Shown: positions 29,163 to 39,424, counted from the first letter of the stretch. The stretch: 46,422 bases of DNA from Calothrix sp. HK-06 (GCF_001904745.1 NZ_MRCD01000071.1:1-46422), one strand, 5' to 3'. The notes: generated from the sequence alone by a model not told the origin. Numbers and translations: made by a program.

Positions 29163-30065
29163 ATGAATCAGAAGATTTCGCTATTATTAGCTGATGTTGA
29201 TGGGACGCTTGTTACTAAGGACAAAATCTTAACAGACCGCGCGCGTGTTGCTGTGAGTAAACTTAAAGGTGCAGGTATTCGCTTCACGATTACTAGCGGG
29301 CGCCCACCGTTGGGAATGAAGATGATTGTTGATGAATTGAATTTGACGGAGCCAATTGCTGCTTTTAATGGTGGAATATTCCTTAATCCTGAATCAACAA
29401 TTATTGAACAAAACGTTTTACCTCAAGCAATTACATCACGCATTGTTGATATGATTAAAGCGAGTGGTCTTGATGTGTGGATTTATAAAGGTAATAATTG
29501 GTACGTACACGAACGGCATGGTAAACATGTAGACCGTGAGGAGCGAACAGTTCAATTTTCTCCTATTGTTGTTCCTAGTTATGACTATTTGCTCGATAAC
29601 GTCGTTAAAATTGTTGGTGTCAGTGATAATTTTGAAACTGTAGCAAAGTGCGAAGCTGATATTCAACAAGCATTTAGTCAACATGTATGTTGTGAGGCGC
29701 CTGCCAATAAAAATGATATTGAACAGGTATCTGCCGCTCGCTCTCAACCTTATTATCTTGACGTAACACATCCGCGCGCGAATAAAGGTGCAGTTGTAGA
29801 CAGACTTTCGGAGTTACTATCAATACCAGCTACAGAAATTGCCACGATTGGCGATATGCCGAACGATGTGCCAATGTTCAAGCGCAGTGGATTAAGTATT
29901 GCAATGGGCAACGCTAGTACTGAGGTGCAAAAACAAGCTCAGTATGTAACAACCTCGTATGAAGACGAGGGTTTTGCTAATGCGGTTGAACAGTTTATTT
30001 TAGCCGAATCAGTTTATCCAACATTACTTCATGCTAACAGCAATGAGTTATTAACAATGAGTTGA
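29163..30065 (+). CDS. Cof-type HAD-superfamily phosphatase
   Basis: A 300-residue HAD hydrolase. Motif I LLADVDGTLV gives the nucleophile Asp. Motif II is ITSGRP, a lysine precedes motif III in NKGAVVDRL, and motif IV is TIGDMPNDVPMF. The large C2-type cap between about 85 and 190 marks the Cof group, which acts on sugar phosphates and related compounds. Between zwf and aldolase, a sugar-phosphate substrate is likely but not shown. Its stop is followed, one base later, by the GTG start of the zinc-ribbon ORF. Confidence 0.9.
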   Translation: MNQKISLLLADVDGTLVTKDKILTDRARVAVSKLKGAGIRFTITSGRPPLGMKMIVDELNLTEPIAAFNGGIFLNPESTIIEQNVLPQAITSRIVDMIKASGLDVWIYKGNNWYVHERHGKHVDREERTVQFSPIVVPSYDYLLDNVVKIVGVSDNFETVAKCEADIQQAFSQHVCCEAPANKNDIEQVSAARSQPYYLDVTHPRANKGAVVDRLSELLSIPATEIATIGDMPNDVPMFKRSGLSIAMGNASTEVQKQAQYVTTSYEDEGFANAVEQFILAESVYPTLLHANSNELLTMS

Positions 30066-30066
30066 C

Positions 30067-30363
30067 GTGGATTTTCAACTTTGTCCATGTTGCTCCAATC
30101 CTTTGCTGCAACACATCAGCAACAAAAAGGTGTATTGGTTTTGTCGTCATTGCTGGCAAGAAATGCCACATCTTGATAATTCATCAATTCAATCTACAAG
30201 TACAAATCGGAGCTTATCACATGACACAACGAGTACAGGAGATTCTCAGTTGGTATGGCAGCGACAACCCAGGAACACTGACGAACCTCGCGCGACTGCT
30301 CAATCATGGCAAACTTGCAGGTACTGGGAAACTAGTGATTTTACCCGTAGACCAAGGGTTTGA
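30067..30363 (+). CDS. Small zinc-ribbon-like ORF overlapping the aldolase gene
   Basis: A GTG-started frame of 98 codons, one base after the HAD stop. Residues 5-35 read LCPCCSNPLLQHISNKKVYW then FCRHCWQEMP: two CxxC pairs about 20 residues apart, a zinc-ribbon pattern I associate with short cyanobacterial proteins of unknown role. From about residue 52 the frame runs over the start of the aldolase gene (30221) and looks non-native, so the gene may be a decayed or truncated copy. Coupled translation with the HAD gene is possible. Confidence 0.45.
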   Translation: MDFQLCPCCSNPLLQHISNKKVYWFCRHCWQEMPHLDNSSIQSTSTNRSLSHDTTSTGDSQLVWQRQPRNTDEPRATAQSWQTCRYWETSDFTRRPRV

Positions 30364-31165
30364 GCATGGTCCTGCTCGTAGCTTTGCCCCAAACCCTGAT
30401 GCTTACGACCCGCGTTACCATTTTGAGTTAGCTATTGAAGCTGGATGTAATGCTTATGCAGCACCTTTAGGTTTTTTGGAAGCAGGAGCGCGCGAGTTTG
30501 TAGGACAAATTCCATTAATTCTCAAAGTCAACGACCATGATGTGTTGCTTGATGAAAAAGACCCGTATCAAGCATTAACTGGAAGCGTTGAGGATGCACT
30601 ACGTCTAGGTTGTGTTGGAATTGGATTTACAATTTATCCAGGTTCAGAGCATCGACTTGAAATGTATGGACAAATTCGCGCTTATGCTCAAGAAGCAAAA
30701 CGTCATGGTTTAGTTGTAATTATTTGGTCATACCCGCGTGGTTCAGGACTAAGTAAAGCAGGAGAAACTGCAATTGACGTTACTGCATATGCTGCTCATA
30801 TTGCTGCACAACTCGGCGCCCATATTATCAAAGTTAAATTACCCAGCGACCATATTGAACAGGAAGCTGCACGTAAAGTTTACGAACAAGAAAACATTTC
30901 AATTTCAACTTTAGATGCACGAGTACGTCATATTGTGCAGTGTACCTTTAATGGACGGCGAATTGTAATTTTTTCTGGTGGTGTAGTTGATAGCGACCAA
31001 GCAATTAGCGAAGAAATTCGCGCCATTCATACAGGTGGTGGTTTTGGTTCAATTATTGGACGTAACTCTTTCCAACGTTCAAAATCTCAAGCATTGAACC
31101 TGCTTAACTCTATCACAGATATTTACAGTTCAAAACCAACTTTACGGGCACGTATCTTAACTTGA
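30221..31165 (+). CDS. fba: Class I fructose-bisphosphate aldolase (DhnA/FbaB type)
   Basis: A 314-residue aldolase of the archaeal/DhnA type. It begins MTQRVQEILSWYGSDNPGTL, has VILPVDQGFEHGP, and carries the Schiff-base lysine in HIIKVKLPS. The phosphate-binding end reads IFSGGVVDSD and GGGFGSIIGRN. The frame stays open upstream to 30062, but CGGAG at 30208-30212 with an 8-base spacer and the family N-terminus favour the start at 30221. It cleaves or forms fructose 1,6-bisphosphate and completes the hexose-phosphate set with tal-pgi. Confidence 0.93.
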   Translation: MTQRVQEILSWYGSDNPGTLTNLARLLNHGKLAGTGKLVILPVDQGFEHGPARSFAPNPDAYDPRYHFELAIEAGCNAYAAPLGFLEAGAREFVGQIPLILKVNDHDVLLDEKDPYQALTGSVEDALRLGCVGIGFTIYPGSEHRLEMYGQIRAYAQEAKRHGLVVIIWSYPRGSGLSKAGETAIDVTAYAAHIAAQLGAHIIKVKLPSDHIEQEAARKVYEQENISISTLDARVRHIVQCTFNGRRIVIFSGGVVDSDQAISEEIRAIHTGGGFGSIIGRNSFQRSKSQALNLLNSITDIYSSKPTLRARILT

Positions 31166-31187
31166 TTTCATGTAATCTTTAAAGAAT

Positions 31188-31215
31188 GTAGAGACGCAAA
31201 ATTTTGCGTCTCTAC
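31188..31215. repeat. GTAGAGAC-family perfect palindrome
   Basis: A 28-base perfect palindrome, GTAGAGACGCAAAA plus its reverse complement. It differs from the copy at 29002 by paired changes in both arms (GATT to AAAA with AATC to TTTT), so the hairpin is kept. It sits 23 bases after the aldolase stop and may act as a transcript end or stabiliser. Confidence 0.8.
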
Positions 31216-31246
31216 AAAGTTTCCAATACATAATTAATATTTATCT

Positions 31247-31252
31247 AAGGAG
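31247..31252 (+). promoter_or_regulatory. Ribosome binding site that fixes the oxidoreductase start
   Basis: AAGGAG with a 9-base spacer to the ATG at 31262. The alternative ATG at 31253 abuts this site and is unlikely to be used. Confidence 0.7.
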
Positions 31253-31261
31253 ATGTCAATT

Positions 31262-32239
31262 ATGTTAGCAGTTCGTTTCGACAAATTTGGCACCCCATCA
31301 CAGCTTAAAATTCAAGATATTTCCAAACCATCTATAACATCAGATGAAGTACTAATTGAAGTACACGCAGCAGGAATAAATCCTAGTGATGTTAAAAACG
31401 TTGCGGGGAACATGGAAAATACAACCTTACCGCGTACACCTGGTCGTGATTTTGCAGGAATAGTAGTACAAGGAGCAAATGAATTAGTCGGCATCGAAGT
31501 ATGGGGAACAGGAGGAGATATTGGCTTTACTCGTGATGGTACTCACGCACAATATATTACTGTACCATCAGCAGCAATCGCATCAAAACCAAAAAACCTC
31601 TCAATGGAAGAAGCGGGTTCAATTGGCGTAATTTATGTAACAGCATATCTAAGTATTATTGATGCAGCACAACTTAAAGAAGAAGAAACGGTATTAGTAA
31701 TTGGTGCAACAGGTGGGGTAGGTAGTGCAGCGATTCAAATTGCCAAATGGATAGGCGCCAAAGTTATTGGTACTATTCGACGCGAAAGCGACCGTGATTT
31801 AGCATTGCAAAACGGCGCCGATATTATTATCAACTTAGGTAAAGAATCTCTGCCAGATGCAGTAATGGCAGCAACTAATCAAGATGGTGCCAGCGTCATT
31901 TTAGATACAGTTGGGGGATCAATGTTTGAACCTTGTATTCAATCACTTGCCCATAAAGGAAGATTACTCGAAATAAGTTCTCCTGCAAAAGAACGCCGAG
32001 TTAGCTTTGATTTAATCGACTTTTACCATCGCGAAGCAAGATTATTTGGTGTTGATAGTCGAAAACTTGGTGTTGTTGAATGTGCTGCTATTCTCAAAAC
32101 ACTAACACCTGGGTTTGAAACAGGCGCACTTTTTCCACCTTCTTCAGGTATTCAAGAATATCCCTTAGCAGAAGCAGTCACTGCATATGAACAAGTCCTT
32201 AAAGGTGTAGTAGGTAAAGTTATGCTCGCTCCAAAATAA
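31262..32239 (+). CDS. Zinc-independent quinone oxidoreductase-like protein (MDR family)
   Basis: A 325-residue medium-chain dehydrogenase/reductase. The N-terminal GroES-like domain has HAAGINPSDVKN and PRTPGRDFAG. The cofactor domain has the NADPH motif VIGATGGVGSAAIQIAK. The catalytic cysteine and the structural zinc cysteines of alcohol dehydrogenases are missing, so it belongs to the quinone oxidoreductase/enoyl reductase side of the family. Substrate unknown. It begins after an AAGGAG site and lies between aldolase and the MIP channel, in the same-strand run of redox genes. Confidence 0.9.
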   Translation: MLAVRFDKFGTPSQLKIQDISKPSITSDEVLIEVHAAGINPSDVKNVAGNMENTTLPRTPGRDFAGIVVQGANELVGIEVWGTGGDIGFTRDGTHAQYITVPSAAIASKPKNLSMEEAGSIGVIYVTAYLSIIDAAQLKEEETVLVIGATGGVGSAAIQIAKWIGAKVIGTIRRESDRDLALQNGADIIINLGKESLPDAVMAATNQDGASVILDTVGGSMFEPCIQSLAHKGRLLEISSPAKERRVSFDLIDFYHREARLFGVDSRKLGVVECAAILKTLTPGFETGALFPPSSGIQEYPLAEAVTAYEQVLKGVVGKVMLAPK

Positions 32240-32253
32240 ACTCCCCTCTCTGC

Positions 32254-32321
32254 GCTCTCTGCGTCTCTGTGGTAATAAAATAAATCTTTCTTTTTACCAC
32301 AGAGGCACAGAGGACACAGAG
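32254..32321. repeat. ACCACAGAG-type inverted repeat
   Basis: Left arm CTCTCTGCGTCTCTGTGGTAA (about 32255-32275) pairs with right arm TTACCACAGAGGCACAGAGG (32294-32313) around a T-rich loop. A single arm of the same repeat is at 4938-4966. It lies between the oxidoreductase stop and the MIP gene. Confidence 0.7.
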
Positions 32322-32345
32322 AATATTATAAAAGGAAATAAATCT

Positions 32346-33110
32346 ATGCACGTTTGGAAAAGAGAGTATACAGCAGAACTAATAGGAACAGCTATTAATA
32401 TTTTTGTTGGACTAAGCGCAATAGTGTTTGATTTTGGCAAAGGTCTGCCAATGGAACAACTAATACCCAGTACAGAAACAAGATTACTAATAACTGGACT
32501 TATATTTGCTGGTAGTGGCTCACTTGTTGCTATATCACCATTTGGTAAATTAAGCGGTGCCCATATTAATCCCTCTTTGTCATTAGCATTTTGGGCACAT
32601 GGTAAAATGCATAATCAAGATTTAATTGGTTATGTATTTGCTCAGTTTATAGGGGCAATAATCGGAGTTTTTTTAGTTAGCAAATTATGGGGTAATTATG
32701 CAAAAAGTGTTTATAACGGGATGACACTTCCCGGTACAAGCTATTCTTTGGTAACGGTGTTTGCAGCAGAAGTATTTATTACTTTTTTACTCATTTTGTC
32801 TATTTTTATGTTTGTTAGCAGTCGATACTTAATGCGCTGGACACCTTTGATGGTGTGGCTTTTGATTGCGATAATGGTATGGCAAGAGGCGCCAATATCT
32901 GGTACTAGTTTAAATCCTGCTCGTAGTGCTGCACCTGCTTTAATAACAGGTTTGTGGAGAGACCAGTGGCTTTATTTTATTGCTCCACCATTAGGCGCTT
33001 TGTTAGCGGTTGGTGTGTTTCGATTGTTACCACGTCAATTAGATGTTTTAACTTGTAAGCTTTATCACAGTTATCACTGTCGAAGTATTTTTAGAAATGT
33101 TAAGCACTGA
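32346..33110 (+). CDS. MIP-family channel (aquaporin / glycerol facilitator-like)
   Basis: A 254-residue, six-span channel. The two half-helix boxes are present, but the first reads GAHINPS (NPS in place of NPA), and the second is the normal SLNPARSAAPA. It could pass water, glycerol or other small neutral solutes; selectivity cannot be told by eye. AAGGA with a good spacer precedes the ATG. The stop is 13 bases before the next gene's start, so the two are probably co-translated. Confidence 0.9.
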   Translation: MHVWKREYTAELIGTAINIFVGLSAIVFDFGKGLPMEQLIPSTETRLLITGLIFAGSGSLVAISPFGKLSGAHINPSLSLAFWAHGKMHNQDLIGYVFAQFIGAIIGVFLVSKLWGNYAKSVYNGMTLPGTSYSLVTVFAAEVFITFLLILSIFMFVSSRYLMRWTPLMVWLLIAIMVWQEAPISGTSLNPARSAAPALITGLWRDQWLYFIAPPLGALLAVGVFRLLPRQLDVLTCKLYHSYHCRSIFRNVKH

Positions 33111-33123
33111 AAAGGATAAAACA

Positions 33124-33894
33124 ATGAAACTTGAAGGCAAAGTAGCTTTAGTCACGGGTAGTAGTCAAGGTATTGGTCAGGCAATAGCTGTTCATCTTGC
33201 AAAAGATGGTGCCGATATTGTAATTGACTATCGTTCACATCCTGATGGTGCCAAGGATACTTTGAACAAAGTCGAAGCAGCAGGACGTAACGGTTTGATA
33301 GTTCAAGCTGATTTAAGTTCTGTTGCTGATGTTCAAAGGTTAGTGAAAGCAGGTATTGAGCATTTTGGTAAACTCGATATTTTGGTGAATAATGCGGGTG
33401 TTGATGGTAAAAATGCCGATTTTTGGGACATTACAGAAGCTGATTATGATACAGTTCTGAATGTTAATCTTAAAGGAACTATGTTCACTACTCAAGCGTT
33501 TGTGCAGTATCTAATTGGCGCCAAACGAACAGGCAAGATTATTAATATTAGTTCTACGCATGAAGAAATGGCATTTCCTCACTTCACTTCTTATTGTATG
33601 AGCAAAGGTGGATTAAAGATGATGACCCGAAATCTTGCCGTTGAACTTGGATCACTAGGGATTACTATTAATAATGTTGCACCTGGCGCCATTGTGACTC
33701 CAATTAATACTAAGCTTTTGAATGACCGAGTAAAGTTAGATGCATTAAAACAAAATATACCCCTTGGAAGATTGGGTACACCTGAAGATATTTCACCAAT
33801 GGTCGCGTTTCTTGCTTCATCTGATGCTGATTATATTACAGGCGCCACCTTTGTTATAGATGGTGGGTTAATGCGGAATTATCACGAACAGTAG
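33124..33894 (+). CDS. SDR oxidoreductase (glucose 1-dehydrogenase-like)
   Basis: A 256-residue classical SDR. Motifs: [15 protein letters not shown], the serine in NISSTHEEM, and SYCMSKGG with the catalytic Tyr and Lys. AAAGGA at 33111-33116 supports the ATG at 33124 over one at 33097, which lies inside the MIP gene. The overall pattern is closest to glucose 1-dehydrogenases and FabG-like reductases. If it oxidises glucose, the product would feed gluconokinase at 19575, but this is inference. Confidence 0.88.
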   Translation: MKLEGKVALVTGSSQGIGQAIAVHLAKDGADIVIDYRSHPDGAKDTLNKVEAAGRNGLIVQADLSSVADVQRLVKAGIEHFGKLDILVNNAGVDGKNADFWDITEADYDTVLNVNLKGTMFTTQAFVQYLIGAKRTGKIINISSTHEEMAFPHFTSYCMSKGGLKMMTRNLAVELGSLGITINNVAPGAIVTPINTKLLNDRVKLDALKQNIPLGRLGTPEDISPMVAFLASSDADYITGATFVIDGGLMRNYHEQ

Positions 33895-33896
33895 AG

Positions 33897-36545
33897 ATGA
33901 TTATTTTTATGACTCAAGAAGAATTAAGATTGACGGAAGACCGTGAGCGCAGAGCTTATTGGAAACGTTGGGGACCCTACGTTAGCGAACGTCAGTGGGG
34001 TACAGTGCGAGAAGATTATAGCCCAAATGGAACTGCTTGGGAGTATTTTCCACATGACCATGCACGTTCGCGTGCTTATCGTTGGGGAGAGGATGGTATT
34101 GCCGGAATATCAGATAATCACCAAAGATTATGTTTTGCTATTGCACTTTGGAATGGTGAAGACCCTATTATCAAAGAGCGCTTATTTGGTTTAACAGCTA
34201 ATGAAGGCAACCACGGCGAAGATGTGAAAGAATATTACTTTTACCTTGATAATACGCCAACTCATGCTTATATGAAATATCTTTATAAGTATCCTCAGTC
34301 TGCTTTTCCTTACACTCAACTAGTTGAAGAAAATCGTCGCCGAAGTCGCCATGAATCTGAGTATGAACTTCTTAATACAGGTGTATTTGATAACGATGCT
34401 TATTATGATGTATTAGTGGAATATGCTAAAGCATCGCCCGAAGATATCTTGATTCAAATTAGTATTACCAATAGAGGTTCAGAAACGAAAACGTTACATT
34501 TATTACCAACGCTTTGGTATCGTAATACTTGGTCATGGGGAACTTCAAAAGAAAAACCAGTCCTTAAAGTTGATTCGACTTATTCTAATGTAATCCAAGT
34601 ATTACATCCTGAATTAAGCACACGTTGTCTTTACTGCGACGGTACACCAAACCTGCTTTTTACCGAGAATGAAACAAATTTTGAACGTTTGTATGGAGTA
34701 CAAAATGCTTCCCCTTACGTCAAAGATGGTATTAATAACTACCTAGTGAACGGTCAAACTGATGCAATCAACCCCTATCAAATTGGTACAAAAGCATCTG
34801 CACACTACCCAATATCAATTGCTGCTCATGAAACTAAAGGTATTCGTTTATATCTTTGCAAAGAATTTACCCCAGATTTATTAGACCAATTTGACCAGAT
34901 ATTCAGAGTCCGTAAGCAAGAAGCAGACGAATTTTATCATCGAATTTGTCCTTATGACATTTCAGATGATATGCGTGAAGTGCAGCGGCAGGCATTTGCT
35001 GGGATGTTATGGAGCAAACAATTCTATCATTACATTATTCACGATTGGCTCAACGGCGATCCAGATTTCCCACCACCACCAGAGCGTAAGCTTGCGAGAA
35101 ATCACGAATGGCTGCATCTATATAATGAAGATATTTTCTCAATGCCTGACAAATGGGAATATCCGTGGTTTGCTGCATGGGATCTAGCATTTCATCTGAT
35201 TCCATTAACGATGCTTGATCCTGACTTTGCGAAATATCAACTTGATGTGTTAACCAGAGAATGGTACATGCATCCGAACGGACAGATACCAGCTTACGAA
35301 TGGTCTTTTAGCGATGTTAACCCACCAGTTCACGCTTGGGCAGCTTTAAAAATCTATGAAATAGAGAAAGTGATGTATGGAAACGCAGATATACATTTCT
35401 TAGAGCGCGTTTTTCAAAAATTGCTTTTAAACTTTACATGGTGGATAAACCGGAAAGACGTAGAAGGCAATAATGTATTTCAAGGAGGCTTTTTAGGGTT
35501 AGATAATATTGGAGTATTTGACCGCAGTGCCCAATTACCCACCGGAGGGCACCTAAATCAGTCGGATGGTACAAGCTGGATGGCAATGTATTGTCTAAAT
35601 ATGTTGACAATAGCTTTAGAACTAGCAGGTTTTGACTCAAACTATGAAGCAATAGCAAGTAAATTCTTCGAGCATTTTCTTTATATAGCAGATGCGATTG
35701 ATGGAATTGGCGATGCGAACATTTCTTTGTGGGATGAAGAAGATGGTTTTTACTATGATGCACTGCGCTTACCCGATGGGCAACAAATCAAAATGAAAGT
35801 ACGTTCGCTCGTTGGACTGGCGCCATTATTTGCCGTTGCCAGTTTAGAGGCAGAAGTTTTAGATAAGTTTCCACATTTTACCAAACGCACGCTATGGTTT
35901 ATAGAGCATCGTCCTGACTTGAGCCAGAAAGTAGCTTGTGTAAAAACATCAGGAGTATGTAACCGTCGGTTATTGGCAATCCTTACATCAGATAAACTGC
36001 GTCGTATACTCCAGACAATGTTGCATGAAGCAGAGTTCTTGGGAAAGCACGGAATTAGAGCAGTTTCTAAATATCATGCCGAAAACCCATATATATTTCG
36101 TTGGGAAGGACAAGAATACCGGGTAGACTACGAACCTGCAGAATCAACAACAGGATTATTCGGTGGAAATTCCAACTGGCGTGGGCCCATTTGGTTTCCC
36201 ATGAACTTCCTAATTATCGAATCATTACAAAAATTTCACCACTATCTTGGAGACGACTTCACCATCGAATTTCCAATTGGTTCTGGTCAAGAACTACCAC
36301 TTTCTGATATCGCATCTAAATTGTCACAACGGTTAATACAAACATTCACGCGCAACGAACAAGGAAGAAGACCCATTTATGGAGAAACAGAAATATTTCA
36401 ACAAAACCCCCACTGGCGAGATTTAATATTGTTCAACGAATACTTTCACGGAGATAACGGCGCCGGAATCGGAGCAAGCCATCAAACAGGTTGGACAGGT
36501 CTTGTAGCATACATGATTCAACAACAAGCTGCATATAATTCGTAA
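33897..36545 (+). CDS. GH63-like glucosidase (MGH1-type glycoside hydrolase)
   Basis: An 882-residue protein (878 if started at the ATG at 33909, the more natural MTQEELRL start). The N-terminal region (about 20-330) is a beta-rich domain, beginning [18 protein letters not shown]. The C-terminal (alpha/alpha)6 barrel has [23 protein letters not shown] and [11 protein letters not shown], the pattern of GH63/MGH1 enzymes that release glucose or related units from oligosaccharides. No signal peptide, so it is cytosolic and may mobilise an internal glucoside or compatible solute. It begins two bases after the SDR stop. Confidence 0.88.
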   Translation: MIIFMTQEELRLTEDRERRAYWKRWGPYVSERQWGTVREDYSPNGTAWEYFPHDHARSRAYRWGEDGIAGISDNHQRLCFAIALWNGEDPIIKERLFGLTANEGNHGEDVKEYYFYLDNTPTHAYMKYLYKYPQSAFPYTQLVEENRRRSRHESEYELLNTGVFDNDAYYDVLVEYAKASPEDILIQISITNRGSETKTLHLLPTLWYRNTWSWGTSKEKPVLKVDSTYSNVIQVLHPELSTRCLYCDGTPNLLFTENETNFERLYGVQNASPYVKDGINNYLVNGQTDAINPYQIGTKASAHYPISIAAHETKGIRLYLCKEFTPDLLDQFDQIFRVRKQEADEFYHRICPYDISDDMREVQRQAFAGMLWSKQFYHYIIHDWLNGDPDFPPPPERKLARNHEWLHLYNEDIFSMPDKWEYPWFAAWDLAFHLIPLTMLDPDFAKYQLDVLTREWYMHPNGQIPAYEWSFSDVNPPVHAWAALKIYEIEKVMYGNADIHFLERVFQKLLLNFTWWINRKDVEGNNVFQGGFLGLDNIGVFDRSAQLPTGGHLNQSDGTSWMAMYCLNMLTIALELAGFDSNYEAIASKFFEHFLYIADAIDGIGDANISLWDEEDGFYYDALRLPDGQQIKMKVRSLVGLAPLFAVASLEAEVLDKFPHFTKRTLWFIEHRPDLSQKVACVKTSGVCNRRLLAILTSDKLRRILQTMLHEAEFLGKHGIRAVSKYHAENPYIFRWEGQEYRVDYEPAESTTGLFGGNSNWRGPIWFPMNFLIIESLQKFHHYLGDDFTIEFPIGSGQELPLSDIASKLSQRLIQTFTRNEQGRRPIYGETEIFQQNPHWRDLILFNEYFHGDNGAGIGASHQTGWTGLVAYMIQQQAAYNS

Positions 36546-36562
36546 AAAACACCTGTGTGAAA

Positions 36563-36603
36563 AACCTCTCCCCCAACCCCTCTCCTGCAATGAGAGGGGA
36601 GTA
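36563..36603. repeat. CCTCTCCCC-type hairpin repeat
   Basis: CCTCTCCCCCAACCCCTCTC against GAGAGGGGAG. Related copies lie at 28922-29110 (split by the nested insertion) and 40919-40962. Confidence 0.65.
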
Positions 36604-36786
36604 ATTATATCCTTCTTATAAGCAAATTTTTTGGTTTGATTGTAATTCTACCATCGAACTGTTGTAAAACAATAAAATAAGTGTATAAAAACACTTGCAA
36701 ACTGTTCGGAATTTTGAGAAAATTTATGCTTAATTTTGATAAATGTTTGATTTTAAAAGTATTTATTACCATTGGATAGATAAAGA

Positions 36787-37467
36787 GTGAAACAAGTTGC
36801 TTTATACAACTGGCTTAAAAAACTCAGCCCCGAAGTTCGCCTTATCATTTCTATCGCTCTTGGTGGAGTCATTTTTTTCGCTGTACCAGCTAAACTTGGT
36901 CAGGAAGTGAAGTTGCTTGCTAGTTGGGACTTTGGGATAATCAGTTTTTTAATTTTGGTGGGGTTGACAATTTTTGATGCTACTCCATCTCAAACCTTGC
37001 GTGTTTCCCGACTTCGAGAACCAAATTCTTTTGCTATCTTAGTTTTTGTTGTTTTTACATCGTGCATAAGTATTATTGTAATTGGCTTTATGCTAGTGGA
37101 TATCAAGCTCACACCCAAGCCAATTAGTACAATTCAAATCTGGTTATCTTTAGCCGCTGTAATCTGTTCTTGGTTATTAACTCACACTATGTTCGCTCTG
37201 CACTATGCTCGTACTTACTACAACGAAGTCGATGACTCAGATTTAAACAAATATGCTGGGGGGTTGGAGTTTCCTACTGATGAACCTCCAGATTTTCTTG
37301 ATTTTATGTACTTTGCGTTTACTATCGGCTTTACTTCCCAAACTTCTGATGTTTCTATCACGACCCGTCTTTTACGACGATTAGTGTTGTTCCATGAAAT
37401 CGTATCCTTCTTTTTCTACAGCGTTATTATTGCCACAACTGTTAACACGGTCGCAAGTCTTATATAA
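36787..37467 (+). CDS. DUF1345 membrane protein
   Basis: A 226-residue membrane protein with five hydrophobic spans (about 17-33, 45-62, 82-104, 115-138 and 200-222). The signature FMYFAFTIGFTSQTSDV matches DUF1345. Start is GTG; no strong ribosome site is seen. The function of the family is not known to me. It converges with the catalase gene, with a perfect hairpin between the two. Confidence 0.88.
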   Translation: MKQVALYNWLKKLSPEVRLIISIALGGVIFFAVPAKLGQEVKLLASWDFGIISFLILVGLTIFDATPSQTLRVSRLREPNSFAILVFVVFTSCISIIVIGFMLVDIKLTPKPISTIQIWLSLAAVICSWLLTHTMFALHYARTYYNEVDDSDLNKYAGGLEFPTDEPPDFLDFMYFAFTIGFTSQTSDVSITTRLLRRLVLFHEIVSFFFYSVIIATTVNTVASLI

Positions 37468-37487
37468 AAATAATTGCTCTTAATGAA

Positions 37488-37516
37488 GGAAGTAAGGCAA
37501 TTAGAACCTTACTTCC
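37488..37516. terminator. Bidirectional hairpin between DUF1345 and catalase genes
   Basis: A perfect 10-bp stem, GGAAGTAAGG and CCTTACTTCC, with a 9-base loop. It lies between two convergent genes. T-rich tracts are present but imperfect on both sides, so it could serve both transcripts. Confidence 0.6.
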
Positions 37517-37546
37517 AGCTTGATTTTAAACTAAAACTACTGCAAT

Positions 37547-39010
37547 TTAACTAGTCAGTACAGAAACAGATATACCAAGTGCTTTCGCCACACCTTCTCC
37601 ATAAGCAGGGTCAGCCTTTGCAAAATGTTTTAACTGTCTTTCAATAATAAATCTCGGTACTTCTTTCATTGCCGCAGCAATATTATTGAATAAACGCTGC
37701 TTTCCTTCTGTTGGTAATAATTTAAACAGTTTACCTGCTTGGCTGTAATCGTCATTACCTTCGCGATGGTCGTAACGGTCAGCGGCGCCTGATATTTTCA
37801 ATGGTGGTTCTTTGTACTGAGGGTCTTCGACCGGGCCATTAAAACTGTTAGGTTCGTAGTTAACAGAGGCGCCGCTATTTCCATCAAACCGCATTGCTCC
37901 ATCACGATGATAGGTGTTTGCTCTAGTTGCGTGAGGGCAGTTAACAGGGAGATGTTCGTAGTTTACACCAAGTCTATAACGATGGGCATCAGTATAAGAT
38001 AAAATCCGCGCTTGCAGCATTTTATCAGGACTAAAGGAAATTCCCGGTACTACATTTGATGGTGCAAATGCAGATTGTTCCATTTCAGCAAAATAGTTTT
38101 CTGGGTTACGCTTAAGCTCTACAATTCCGACTTCAATTAAAGGATAATCGCCATGATACCAGACTTTAGTTAAATCAAAAGGATTAAAATCAAGTTTGTC
38201 TGCTGACTCTTCAGGCATAACTTGTATCATGAAGCGCCATTTGGGATAATTACCCTGTTCAATAGCATAAAATAAATCACGTTGGGCGCTTTCGCGGTCA
38301 TCACCGACAAGTTTACCTGCTTCTTCATTAGTTAAGTTTTCAATACCCTGCATTGTTTTGAAATGAAACTTAACCCAAAAGCGTTCATTGTTGGCATTAA
38401 TAAAACTATAAGTATGGCTGCCATAACCATTCATATGACGATGACCATTAGGCAAACCACGGTCACTGAATAAAATCGTAACTTGATGTAAGCTTTCGGG
38501 CGATAATGACCAAAAATCCCACATTGAAGTCGGGTTACGAAGATTAGTTTTTGGGTCGCGCTTCTGAGTGCGGATAAAGTCACTAAACTTAAGCGGGTCA
38601 CGAACGAAGAAGACAGGGGTATTATTTCCTACCATGTCCCAGTTTCCTTCTTCAGTATAAAACTTGAGCCCAAAACCACGCACATCTCGCTCGGCATCTG
38701 CGGCGCCTCGTTCACCTGCAACCGTAGAAAATCTTGCTATCACCTCGGTTTGTTTACCAACTTCTGAAAACAACTTCGCTTTCGTATATTTAGTAATATC
38801 ATTCGTCACAGTAAACGTACCATAGGCACCAGACCCCTTCGCATGTACAACTCGTTCAGGTATCCGCTCACGGTTGAAATGCGCCATCTTTTCAATTAAA
38901 TGAAAATCTTGCATCAACAGCGGACCACGGGTGCCAGCAGTTAATGAATTTTGGTTGTCACCAACAGGAATACCCGCATCCGTAGTCAGAATTTCTTTTT
39001 CGCTATTCAT
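37547..39010 (-). CDS. Heme catalase
   Basis: A 487-residue monofunctional catalase that disproportionates hydrogen peroxide. Distal histidine H56 is in [12 protein letters not shown], the asparagine N130 in [12 protein letters not shown], and the heme-ligand tyrosine Y339 in [14 protein letters not shown]. It is of the small-subunit type with no C-terminal flavodoxin-like domain. GGAG at 39019-39022 (minus strand) with an 8-base spacer favours the start at 39010; an ATG at 39028 overlaps that site. It follows the CDGSH gene by 24 bases and is probably co-transcribed with it. Confidence 0.96.
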   Translation of the reverse strand: MNSEKEILTTDAGIPVGDNQNSLTAGTRGPLLMQDFHLIEKMAHFNRERIPERVVHAKGSGAYGTFTVTNDITKYTKAKLFSEVGKQTEVIARFSTVAGERGAADAERDVRGFGLKFYTEEGNWDMVGNNTPVFFVRDPLKFSDFIRTQKRDPKTNLRNPTSMWDFWSLSPESLHQVTILFSDRGLPNGHRHMNGYGSHTYSFINANNERFWVKFHFKTMQGIENLTNEEAGKLVGDDRESAQRDLFYAIEQGNYPKWRFMIQVMPEESADKLDFNPFDLTKVWYHGDYPLIEVGIVELKRNPENYFAEMEQSAFAPSNVVPGISFSPDKMLQARILSYTDAHRYRLGVNYEHLPVNCPHATRANTYHRDGAMRFDGNSGASVNYEPNSFNGPVEDPQYKEPPLKISGAADRYDHREGNDDYSQAGKLFKLLPTEGKQRLFNNIAAAMKEVPRFIIERQLKHFAKADPAYGEGVAKALGISVSVLTS

Positions 39011-39034
39011 AACTAAAACTCCATGCAAATAATT

Positions 39035-39307
39035 TTAATGATTTTCAAGTTTATGGTGTGTACCATCACAAAACGGCGCCTTGCCAGTATGCTTGCATAA
39101 ACACAGCGCAACTTTTTTATTCTCAGTAATTTCAAATGCCAACGGAGTAAAACCAGTACCTTTATGGGCGCCGTTACAGAAAGGTTGATTGCTAGAATGA
39201 CCACAGGAACACCAGTAATATTTACCAGGTTCTAATTCCATAACAACAGGTTTTGTATCAGCAATTACAGGTTCTTGCGCTGATTGATTAATAATTGTAT
39301 CAGACAT
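39035..39307 (-). CDS. CDGSH iron-sulfur protein with two motifs
   Basis: A 90-residue protein with two CDGSH-type cluster sites: CSCGHSSNQPFCNGAH and CLCKHTGKAPFCDGTH. Each has the three Cys and one His that hold a [2Fe-2S] cluster. The first motif has Asn where the family usually has Asp. Such proteins act in redox sensing or iron/cluster handling. It sits directly upstream of catalase on the same strand, which suggests peroxide-linked expression. Confidence 0.92.
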   Translation of the reverse strand: MSDTIINQSAQEPVIADTKPVVMELEPGKYYWCSCGHSSNQPFCNGAHKGTGFTPLAFEITENKKVALCLCKHTGKAPFCDGTHHKLENH

Positions 39308-39424
39308 AGCGTTTTCCTTTGTTAATTTTGAGGAGTAAAAAAGTCAATAGAAACGAAACTCAATTTGTTTACGAAGCGCGATAAACAAGGATATACGCTT
39401 AAAAGCCTATATCAAATACCAAAA

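Noticed and set aside
30062-30220. N-terminal extension of the aldolase
   Set aside because: The 53 extra residues do not look like any aldolase N-terminus, and the CGGAG site precedes the ATG at 30221. The other frame here is more protein-like (zinc ribbon).
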